Assembly: GCA_024734495.1 (NCBI GenBank)
Contig: JALMQS010000225.1
Span: 13,297,573-13,361,572 of the forward strand
Source of the DNA: Forficula auricularia
Taxonomy: Eukaryota > Arthropoda > Insecta > Dermaptera > Forficulidae
Direction of reading: 5' to 3'
DNA length: 64,000 nucleotides
Shown here: piece after piece, positions 55,783 to 64,000 of the stretch
Position numbering within the stretch: the stretch's first letter is position 1
Layout of the letters: every line of letters begins with the position of its first letter
The notes under the pieces: generated by a model
The model's database searches: none
Told to the model about the DNA's origin: nothing
The model's input: the letters and a program-made list of their open reading frames with translations, nothing else
Translations under genes and position numbers: made by a program

Positions 55783-56799
55783 ATGAATTCCGAACCAGAG
55801 AGTACTGAAGATATGGAACTGGAAATGGAACTGGATACGCTATTCAAAAAACTTCTGAAGGGGATTGGAGAATATGCTGAATTGGATGAACAGAGAAATC
55901 TTGTAAATTCTACTATCCTCCCAGTGCATAAATACACAGTGCTGGATAGGTTCCTTTCGGAACAAGAAAATCTTAGTCTAATCACCATCTTAAACTGTCT
56001 TCCCATTTTCCTAGACGAGAGGACAAAAATTTTCGGCTTTAAACGAAAAATAGAAAATCAACCATTTATCGAATCTATTTTGGAAATAATACCAAAATAC
56101 TGTCCAAATATCGACACGATCGATTTGAGAAGTTTTCGGATCAGTCCCGAAAACAAAAATAACTTTAAAGTTTTTCTGAAACAAACCACAAGCTTGAAAT
56201 CTCTGTGGGTGTACTGTACTAACGATAATTGTGCATTAAGTCAAATTCTGCTCGAAGAGGATTTCAACCTGCATGATCAGGATGTTCAAACTGGACTACT
56301 GAAAATCGAACATATTATGTCATTTTTGTTAAATCGATCAAATTGTGCCAGACTCTTAAGACTTCTGCCCAATTTGAAAAGTCTGGGCAGTTTTGGAGGT
56401 TTAGGTGATTTGTTAGCCACTATTAAAGATGGCGATGATTTAGTAGACAAATTAAATAACATAACCGAATTTTACGATATAGGTACAAGCATAACAAAGT
56501 TGGAAATTTTTTTGAAATTTTGTCCAAATGCAAAAAAGATCTGTCTAGTGGCGCCACAAGAAAATGTTATCCTAAATCTTTGTGAATTTCCATTACTTGC
56601 GGAAATAAAATTATTATCTAGTAATCCGGATTTTGTTAGAGAAGTTTTGAACTTATTACAAAATATTGGGAGACAAATTAAAGTTTTGATTTTCAATGTC
56701 AATCAACAGAATGGATTTGACACAGACATTTTGCATGACTTGTGCCCCGAATTAGTTAAATTAGAATTTAATAATAATGATATCTCTAATTTCTATTAA
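55783..56799 (+). CDS. Leucine-rich-repeat-like protein, single coding exon
   Basis: Open frame of 338 residues from ATG 55783 to TAA. An ATG 33 bp upstream also exists, but a splice acceptor (TATGTTTCAG) at 55774 suggests a 5' UTR intron and start at 55783. The N-terminus is acidic (NSEPESTEDMELEMELD). The rest repeats an irregular LRR-like pattern: CPNIDTIDLRSF, LPNLKSLGSF, CPNAKKICLVA, FPLLAEIKLL, CPELVKLEFNNNDI, as in the LRR part of F-box or ribonuclease-inhibitor-like proteins. No F-box, signal peptide or membrane segment is evident. A poly-A signal AATAAA lies at 56888. The reading frame has no break in a repeat-rich region, which argues for selection. Function unknown. Confidence 0.7.
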   Translation: MNSEPESTEDMELEMELDTLFKKLLKGIGEYAELDEQRNLVNSTILPVHKYTVLDRFLSEQENLSLITILNCLPIFLDERTKIFGFKRKIENQPFIESILEIIPKYCPNIDTIDLRSFRISPENKNNFKVFLKQTTSLKSLWVYCTNDNCALSQILLEEDFNLHDQDVQTGLLKIEHIMSFLLNRSNCARLLRLLPNLKSLGSFGGLGDLLATIKDGDDLVDKLNNITEFYDIGTSITKLEIFLKFCPNAKKICLVAPQENVILNLCEFPLLAEIKLLSSNPDFVREVLNLLQNIGRQIKVLIFNVNQQNGFDTDILHDLCPELVKLEFNNNDISNFY

Positions 56800-56887
56800 A
56801 GTGGGTGAAATATATTAAATTAACCAATTTCACCACGTTCAGCTATTAGGGTGATATCAAAATAATTATTTGTATTAATCTGTGATA

Positions 56888-56893
56888 AATAAA
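56888..56893 (+). terminator. Poly-A signal of the LRR-like gene
   Basis: AATAAA 89 bp after the stop codon. Confidence 0.5.
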
Positions 56894-56899
56894 ATTTAT

Positions 56900-57730
56900 A
56901 AGTACCTGGAGCCACCGAGCGATGCTCGGCAACTTTTTGCTTCAGTTAAAAATTACTTATATATTAATATGTAATTTTTAATTTAAAATTTTAATAAAAA
57001 CCACCCCGTCACTGCACCCCACCCGGCGAAACCGCCCACTCCAACCCGCACCCCACACCCAGTAAATAGATAAGAGAAAGGAAATCGCGTATAATTTTCT
57101 TAGTTTTTTTTTTTCAATTAATGAATTCTATAATATTTATATTGTTTTGTTTACTCGTATACCAATTTGCCCATATTCGTTCATATTGATAAATCAAATT
57201 TAGGGAACGCGGTGTTGGTTTATAGTATGATAAACATTATAAAAAAATAAATGGGAAAATAATAATAAAAAAATATAATCGTAAACATAAAATTAAATAA
57301 GATTTGTTTCCAAATTATATAAAAATAAGCCACTTCAACCACTTTATTTGTAAACACACCTGTTTTGTGATGAATTCAACTGTAATGTTATGATTTAGAT
57401 ACCTGTTATTTAAAAACAAAAAAAAATCCTAATTTTAATATAATATAATAATATTTGTTATAAGCTATTAGTGGGTTATAAAATTAAAAAACCAATTAAT
57501 AAATAAAAGATAATTGAAAAAAATGTAAACAAACTTTTTTTATTGAGATTTTCATCTATCAATAATTACTTTAATTAAGAAAAAATCAATTAAGATGAAA
57601 TTTGTCTAGGTCCAGACCTAGCCATATCGTTTTCTCATCCTCCAAAACTTGTTAATAGAGTTGGTTTCATCAAAATCGGTAGAGCTGTTTTCAAAATAAA
57701 ACTAAGATGCAAATATGCAAACAAATATAT
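56900..57730. other. Intergenic stretch with C-rich segment
   Basis: 57000-57060 is C-rich (ACCCCGTCACTGCACCCC) like the Helitron tract complement. 57190-57225 carries a fragment (GGGAACGCGGTGTTGG) also at 27680. No gene. Confidence 0.4.
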
Positions 57731-58155
57731 AAATATTAACTACAATGCCCATCTGTCAGATTCTTTGGGGAATCGAAACAGATGAATTCTGTTCAGATAT
57801 TCAATAATAAATTTTATTTAGAATGTTTATATGTTAACATTAGATGAACGCGTAAAAGTTACAGCTTTTTATCTGGTCACTGCCCTATTTTGGTGCGGTT
57901 GGGACCAGACTCGTTTTTGATACTGAACCAAGGAAGTTGAAAAAAGATACAGGACCCATCCGGGTATGATACGACATCTTCTGAGTTAAGCCCGCAGATG
58001 CCTTTTCCATTTAAGAGATGGATCGACTGACTGAGATCCTATAATCAAATTTAATATATATACAACTCTTTAGTTCAGGTGCGTTTTCTTCCTATTTTCT
58101 AATAGTATGGTTCTTATAAATTTACTACAATGCCCATCTGTCTGATTCTTTAGGG
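57731..58155. repeat. Direct repeat unit, uninterrupted copy plus start of the next
   Basis: 57731-57850 (ACTACAATGCCCATCTG...TAGATGAACGCG) recurs at 58128-58155 plus 59754-59842. The second copy is split by the hAT element. Confidence 0.75.
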
Positions 58156-58918
58156 CAGTGGTGCCCAACCCTTTTTGTCCGCGGGCCGGATTCAACATGA
58201 CATAGGATCTCGCGGGCCGGATTCTTTATAATTGTATATCTTAGCGGCACCTTTAATTAAAAAAACGCAACATTTTCAATGAATTCATGAATATTTTTGT
58301 GCTGATTCATTTTTTTTCAAAATATTTGTAAATTTAATGAAAATATTACGTTTTTAAATTAATGGTGCGGCTAAAATATACAATCCTTTTTATTAGGATA
58401 TTATTAAGATATCTAGTTGTTTTTTAATCAACTTGTAATTTGAATACATTTAAAAGATTGCTGATACCTGAATTAAACGAAATCATAAATTTGGGTTAAG
58501 ATTAAAAAAAAGACAAAATCTGTAGTCACGATTTATTAATGTGAAGTCTGATGTTGCTTTTCAGAAACTAATTTTTGAATATTTGGTTCAAGTTGGGTAA
58601 CATTTCTCTTTAATATGGAATGAAGGTGATCATCTGAAAGCCGAACGCGAGACGCTGGTTTAGCTATTTTTAAAGTAGAAAATGTTTGTTCACAAATATA
58701 CATATGTATTTGTAAAAGCCGTCGTTATTTTCATTCCAAATTTAGGAGAATGGTGATGAATTTTAATAATAAATATATATATTTTTTAATATATTATTAA
58801 ATAATATATTAAAATAATAATTGAATGTAATGGAGGCAGCGCAGAGGTAATGAGGAAAGAAAAATTAATACATATCAAATAAGGTGTAATTTATTGGATT
58901 CCTTCCTCCTTTTCTTTC

Positions 58919-58962
58919 AAACCGACGTCTCGGAGGATTTATTCCCTCCTTCTTCAGGGTTT
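58919..58962 (-). ncRNA. Degraded hammerhead ribozyme motif
   Basis: CTGAAGA and stem II GGAGG/CCTCC are kept, but GAGAC replaces GAAAC. Confidence 0.4.
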
Positions 58963-59196
58963 TCAAAGTGGTACAAACGAATGAAATGCTCCTTCTCATG
59001 GGTACTAAAAAGCTTTCCATTCTTAACAAAGGCACAGAAAAACAATTTTTCCTTCTTTTTCTTAATTAGAGAAATTAGGAGGAAAGAAGGAAAAGAAAAT
59101 TGTTTTTCTATGCCTTTGTTAAAAATGAAGAAAGTTTTTGAACACTACTGTGGAGAAGAAGGAAACATTTTATTTGTTTCATTCATTGACCCTTTG

Positions 59197-59239
59197 AAAC
59201 CCTGAAGAAGGAGGAAAAATCCTCCGAAACGTCGGTTTG
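59197..59239 (+). ncRNA. Hammerhead ribozyme motif, GGAGG stem II type
   Basis: CTGAAGA, GGAGG/CCTCC, GAA, ACGT, C. Stem I AAACC/GGTTT. Confidence 0.7.
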
Positions 59240-59849
59240 AAAGAAAAGGAGGAAGAGATTCCAATAAATTACACCTTATTTGATATGTGTTAATTGTTTC
59301 TTTCCTCACTACCTCTGGGCTGCCTTCCGTGCTACAGCAATTAAAATTTCTACCAGTCCGTCTCTCCTCCAGAGAAAATTTCGTTGCAAAAAAATATTAA
59401 AATAATATATTGAAAAATAATAAATTAATAATAATAATTGCAATTTATCCCAATAAGTAAATATTTTTGGAAATAAAATTTGTCTAATTTGTTCTCGCAT
59501 TTAAATAAACGTCAAATTATCCGACAATAAAACCGCACTGCTGCACCAATTTGAACTATATTTTTGCAAGATTGTCAGTGACACTAAAAATATTGCAGTG
59601 TACATAAAAAAAATGTGAAATTTTTGATTTTTAATTATCAATAGGATTTATAATTTTTTTTAGATGTTTTACAAAAAATACATATTTAGTGTCAATTCGC
59701 TCGCATGGCCGGGTCGAGCCTCTTCGCGGGCCGTAGGTTGGGCACACCGCTTGCTTTGGGGAATCGAAACAGATGAATTTTGTTCAGATATTCAATAATA
59801 AATTTTATTTAGAATGTTTATATGTTAACATTAGATGAACGCGAAAGTT

Positions 59850-60475
59850 AAAACTTTTTTATAAATATTTATACAATTTTTGCTCGTTTAATAAGGGTAG
59901 ATAGATAGATACTTTGATCTATTTTGTTCAAAAATCGAAAACTTCGTTATGGGTTAAGATAGAAATATGTTCAGAAACATAGGATTCTATTTAAAAAACA
60001 AAACTTGACCTCGAAATACCCTTGAAAGCTTGTTCTAGGTCGACAAACAATAGCGTAGTTTAGTTTCCCCTTTCATATAAATACATTTTTATTTGAAACT
60101 TTTTTTCATACAATGCATTGTTTTTGAGTTATAAGATTGTTTCAAGATAAAAATCTCACCCGGTATATCTAACCCTTTCCTTGTGAAACACCACTCCACC
60201 ATAAATATTTTATCTATTATTTCTTCTCATGGATCAAATACCCGATTGAATTTAGGTAAATTCGCTTTGTCGTAATAGTAAGCATAGACACAACATATCA
60301 AAAGATCGTTGATAAGGGGAAAAAATAAACGAAATAATATAAAATAAAACTTGTTTTATGAATAATACAAAAGTATGATATATATTTCTTATATATATAG
60401 GTACATACATAACTTTATATAAATAATAGTTATAAAAAGTGGAAGGTAAGTTAAATAAAAAAAAAAATCATATAC
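59850..60475. other. 3' flank of the Nup43-like gene
   Basis: 59990-60165 resembles 53110-53290 (GGTTTCTATTTAAAAAACA; AACTCACCCGGTATA). No gene seen. Confidence 0.45.
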
Positions 60476-60485
60476 CTAGGTATAT

Positions 60486-61288
60486 TTAAATAACGTTTTT
60501 GATAATATACAAAGCACCATTGTCAGCAGAACAAGCGACATTTCCACGATTGGCATCAAGAGAATTGATCGGAAAGTCCAATTCAGTCATTAAAGAAAAC
60601 ACTTCGAGTTTTTGTTTTGACAATCCGGAATTAAATCGAAAACTATCATTTTCTAAAACATAAAAAAAGAATCGGGTTATATAGCTACATTATAATGATA
60701 AAATATTATTGATTGTTTTGTGTGTAAATAAATACAAATTTCTAAATGGGGGGAGAGGAATGAAGCATCTTTAACTTTTAAGGAGTTCGGTGTTGGTTCT
60801 AGGTGAAACATTTTATTATTATATGAAGCATCTTGTTTGTTTCCTTCATGGAGCCTTTGAAACCCTGAAGGAGGGAAGAATTCTCCGAAACGTCGGTTTA
60901 AAAGGAAAGGTGGAAAGACAATCAAATAAATTACACCTTATTTGGAAATGGGATAATCTTTTCTTTCTTCACTACCCCTAGACTGTCTTCAATTACATTC
61001 AGCTCTAAATACAAATCTTTTATAAAAAATCAATCTAGAAAAATATAATTAGTAGAGATTGTGGTGTTGGTGCAAGGTGAAACATCTTTAATAAAGATAT
61101 GAGTAAATAAATATTATATTTAATATTGATTTACTATGAGTTAAGGATTCTTGGTCACTTCTTTCACATTAAAATTAAAAAATTAAAAGATATAAAAAAT
61201 TTTCTTTTTCAAATATATATATTTCGGGCTATCAACCCATCTTCAGGAAGTACAGAAAATAACTAATTCAACTTATTGAATGCCAGGT

Positions 61289-61325
<37 letters not shown>

Positions 61326-62161
61326 GTATACATATATTTATTGAACAGAGGAAAGAATGTTTAAATTATTTTAAAGGACAATTTCTCTTAGGCTATTGTT
61401 AAGTGAAAATTTCACGCTTTCACAATTACATTCACTCACAATCGAATCTGAAAAAATCTATAAAAGAATCCCCTTTATTTCTAAACATATAACCTATCCA
61501 TTAACAAATATTCTCCGGAAACATGGAATCACTCCAGCCCTTTATAATATAAATAATTTATCCTCTCAATTAATAAATAACAAACTAGACAAAATTGATA
61601 AAATAAATAGATCTGGTGTATACAAATTAAATTGCAACGATTGCGATATCAAGGGTATTCATTTCCAGGGCTCTCTAGACAGACCGGGCCTTGTGCGGGT
61701 GCACCTGTTGCCCTAATTAACAAAAGAACAGATATGGACTGCATTTTCTAATATTTATCAGAAATTTTTAGGGAAAAATAATTTTGCGAAATTTATTATA
61801 TTTTTTATTTTTATTCAAGATAATTTAATCTCCAAGACAATCTGTATCATTGTCTATTTTGAAAATACTTTATCATTCCTTTTTTAAAGCAACTATTTTT
61901 TTCATTGATAAAGGGAAGAGAATTTTTCTCGAAACATTTGGAATTTTGATAAACGTTTCTAGATTGTTTTTTTATAAAAAGTTAGTATTTTTATTTATAA
62001 ATTATAATATATATATATATATATATTTAAAATTTGCTTACTTTGTGTTTCATTGTGAAGCCGTAAACCTTGAGTTGAAATGGACCAATGCCACATCTCG
62101 CCGGAATGCGAGCAACTGAAGAGATTATCCGGTTGATCTGGATGGAATATCAACTCACTCA
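60486..62161 (-). CDS. Nup43: Nup43-like WD-repeat nucleoporin, last two coding exons
   Basis: Nup43 is a seven-bladed WD40 protein of the Nup107-160 (Y) complex of the nuclear pore. Exon 62161-62042 enters in phase 2 and reads SELIFHPDQPDNLFSCSHSG then EMWHW, matching the characteristic LFHP...LF-C-x-x-x-G-x-x-WHW blade of Nup43. Exon 60652-60486 reads SLDANRGNVACSADNGALYI and ends IKNVI-stop (stop at 60486), the final blade. Borders are GT/AG and phases agree. About 94 residues are visible; the five or so upstream blades must lie beyond 64000. The 1.4-kb intron holds a PLE relic and a hammerhead element. Confidence 0.8.
60780..60975 (+). mobile_element. Hammerhead element, short degraded copy in Nup43 intron
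   Basis: GAGCCTTTGAAACCCTGAAG joins without the intron. TTACACCTTATTTGG and CTTTCTTCACTACC match 59265-59315. Confidence 0.65.
60860..60900 (+). ncRNA. Degraded hammerhead ribozyme motif
   Basis: CTGAAGGAGGG has lost the last core A before stem II; GAAACGTCGG is intact. Confidence 0.4.
61063..61720 (+). mobile_element. Penelope-like element relic in Nup43 intron
   Basis: Starts with the tail motif in reverse (GGTGTTGGTGCAAGGTGAAA). A minus-strand hammerhead-like motif follows, then a frame (about 61396-61650) reading PFISKHITYPL, LRKHGITPALY and SGVYKLNCNDCD, the same order as the ORF at 51724. It breaks off at the start of the GIY-YIG domain. (TA)n at 61290-61320. Confidence 0.75.
61210..61250 (-). 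ncRNA. Hammerhead-like motif, cleavage site altered
   Basis: CTGAAGA, stem II GGG/CCC, GAAA and A/T-repeat stem III are present, but the usual ATC is replaced by ATT and stem I does not pair well. Confidence 0.4.
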
Positions 62162-62169
62162 CTGGAAAG

Positions 62170-62680
62170 ATGGAAAAACAAAAATAATTAAATTAGTAAT
62201 TAAAATCTATAACTTACGAATATAAATTATCGATTAGAACTGAAAATTCCAGAGGGGGAAAAAACAACTCTTTTGATATATAAATAAAAATAATCCATTC
62301 CATCTATGATCTAGTTCAGTGGTAGTCAACGTGGACCATATCGTCGACGAGTGGGCGATTCAAGCTTTCATGTTGGGCGGTAGGGGTTTTAGCTAATTTT
62401 AATAGACTTCAATTGGGGGCATAATATATTTATTTAAATATTCATTTCTTAAGGTAGTTGTTCCGCCAAATGGGTTTTTCTTAGGATTTTTTTGAAATTT
62501 AGACAGATTATTATTTAAATATTTCTGCATCGATTGGTGGGAAAACGAAATTTATGAACAATATAGTTATTCAATTCCAAAGATAGAGTTTTTCAGACTC
62601 TTATACATTGCACTATACGGGATATCGGAAAGTTTACATACATATTTTATTATAATTAAGAAACCCTTCTTACCATTTTT
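62170..62680. other. Upstream Nup43 intron sequence
   Basis: 62318-62345 (AGTGGTAGTCAACGTGGACC) looks like a hAT end without a partner. No further exon recognised. Confidence 0.35.
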
Positions 62681-62684
62681 ATAA

Positions 62685-63165
62685 AAAACTAAACCAACAT
62701 TAAACAATAACCAATACATTATTTTAAGACAATTTTGATTCATAGTTACAACACAGTTTATGAGATAATAATGAATAAATAATGAAAAATGTATAAAAAA
62801 AATTTACACTAAAAACAATTTGGCAACAGCGCATTTATTTAACCAGGGAAAGATGTATAAAGCGCGCATGCGCTCGATTTTTCAAAATTATAATTTTCAT
62901 AAGGTGTAACGTAGGCGTTGATTACATTTGTTAAAAAATAACAAAACGATTTTTATAGAAATAAATCGACCTTTAAAATGTATTTTATCTGTCATTTTAA
63001 TATAAAAATATTCAATCTCTTACAATGGTGCTAGATTTGTCAAATGAACACGGGATTGACTTGTAGTGGTACATAAACAGCAAATAGTTTTGGCCTTATG
63101 AATCCTTATTGTCTGTTCTATATACTTTAGCATTAATTTTTTGCTAGTATTACCTTAAAGGATTA
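62685..63165 (-). repeat. Dispersed repeat, copy 2
   Basis: Inverse of 53980-54440 at both ends. Interiors differ. Confidence 0.65.
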
Positions 63166-64000
63166 TTTATTGGGCACTCTAAAAGAATATGTTAAAGACT
63201 CTCACTTTCTCTAAGGTAGCAAATTGTAATTGATAGTGAGTACTTTCATAAACTATTGTTGAATATTTCCAGTATTATCCAGATAAATGATGTATACAAT
63301 TTTATTTGTGGAGCCATGCGGCTTTGATCTTTTATAATGAATGAGTGAGTGTACATTTATAGGGATTACAATTTACTCGATTTAAATATAAAAATGCTAA
63401 TTATTGTAAATTTCAACAAATTTTTGGATTAATAAAGTTTTTGAGTTTTTTTATTGATAAGTTTTCATTTTTGTGTTTCTGCACGTAAGGCAATTTCTAC
63501 TGCATGAAACTTAGTTTTTTACTGCACGTAAATCCGCTCTCTGGTTATATATAATTTTGTGATAATACTCGTACATAACTCTGTCTGCACTCAATGTATT
63601 GAGTTTGCAAATATTGTAAGAACTAATTTTTTTTATAATTTATTATGTTTTTGTATTTATATTCATCCATTTTATGCTCATTACACCTCATTAGGACTGA
63701 ATATGGCATTATCTAATTAAAACCGAAACTGTTTTCTATAATGGGAGATTTTTATTCGACAGAGGGTTCCTTTACTGGCTGAATCCCTCTCTTTTTTTAA
63801 TTGATAAATTTTGGACAGCCATTTGTCCTTCATCAATCAAGAATTTATTTTAAAATAAACAGAGATAGCCAATGAGTGAAGCCACTTTGGGCTTGATAGC
63901 CCAAGAGCCCACGACGGCCAGACCTTCGTTATTTTATAAAAGCTGAAAGTTTTTCTGTGCATGTCCCCTATACAGGTAAGAACGACCAGCGACTATAGAG
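63166..64000. other. Right edge: repeats, no exon recognised
   Basis: 63803-63836 (minus) has TTGATGA, stem II AGGAC/GTCC and AAAATTTATC, a degraded hammerhead layout. 63865-63925 has TTGGGCTTGATAGCCCAA. Remaining Nup43 exons must lie beyond the edge. Confidence 0.4.

Larger units (their letters stand above)
58745..59405. mobile_element. Hammerhead element, 'CCTGAAGAAGGAGG' family, as an inverted pair
   Basis: Left arm (58830-59050, minus sense) and right arm (59075-59310, plus sense) are inverted copies, each with a ribozyme motif and without the 128-bp intron. The right arm continues to GAGAAAATTTCGTTGCAAAA as at 38.87 kb. Confidence 0.75.
58156..59753 (-). mobile_element. hAT element (GTF2IRD2-like), with nested hammerhead element
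   Basis: Ends CAGTGGTGCCCAACC and GGGCACACCGCTTG, with 8-bp flanks CTTTAGGG and CTTTGGGG. Minus strand 58715-58550 reads YICEQTFSTLKI...RLSDDHL...LVSEKQHQTSH-stop, the C-terminus of this hAT transposase type. A hammerhead element (about 58745-59400) is inserted upstream of that remnant. The rest of the transposase is absent. Confidence 0.8.

Overview
This is a window of an A+T-rich eukaryotic nuclear genome, almost certainly an arthropod and most likely an insect. Host genes are split into short exons with GT/AG introns. Between and inside them lies dense repeat sequence: Tc1/mariner, hAT, Helitron-like, Gypsy, LINE and Penelope-like elements (PLEs), tRNA-derived SINEs and many long inverted-repeat (foldback) elements. 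I see no bacterial operons, rRNA genes or CRISPR arrays. The order of insect cannot be read from the sequence.

Host genes. On the minus strand: (1) cystathionine beta-synthase, seven coding exons between 16347 and 3641, covering the haem-binding N-terminus and the PLP catalytic core but with no visible regulatory (Bateman) domain; (2) a compact THAP-type zinc-finger protein, three exons between 25851 and 22681; (3) a secreted PEBP-family protein, four exons between 47442 and 39859, with a well placed TATA box; (4) the last two coding exons of a Nup43-like WD-repeat nucleoporin, 62161 to 60486, whose 5' part lies beyond the right edge. On the plus strand, 55783-56799 is an intact 338-residue leucine-rich-repeat-like protein. 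A candidate TATA promoter and first coding exon (minus strand, 2153-2265) may start another gene that runs off the left edge.

Repeats by region. 0.2-8.3 kb: tandem-repeat-bearing elements, foldbacks, a deleted mariner and three hammerhead-bearing elements. 8.4-9.5 kb: a Helitron-like element with a 400-bp G-rich tract. 10-19 kb (CBS introns and upstream): a SINE, a LINE end, a 14-unit 108-bp minisatellite and a complete Tc1-like transposon. 19-35 kb: MITEs, a PLE relic, two ~1.1-kb foldbacks and further hammerhead elements. 35-37 kb: a rearranged mariner-like element beside a hAT relic. 37-46 kb: PLE relic, an intron-containing hammerhead element, two LINE 3' ends and a foldback split by a LINE. 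46-53 kb: second Helitron, a 410-bp palindrome, an internally deleted Gypsy with nearly identical LTRs, and a PLE with a GIY-YIG ORF. 53-64 kb: foldback relics, a hAT with an empty-site copy, and more hammerhead elements.

The most interesting signal is a set of at least 13 near-canonical hammerhead ribozyme cores (CTGANGA, stem II, GAA, a tiny self-complementary stem III, UH), plus about ten degraded ones, in several unrelated repeat families. Stems I and II change with compensating bases between families, and stem III is nearly always a palindrome (ACGU, ACUAUAGU or AU-repeat), as expected for dimer-acting hammerheads of Penelope-like elements. One family carries a 128-bp GT...AG sequence just upstream of the ribozyme that is precisely absent from its other copies, so spliced and unspliced forms of one retroelement appear to sit side by side. 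All assignments are by eye from conserved motifs and internal comparison; no database search was run.
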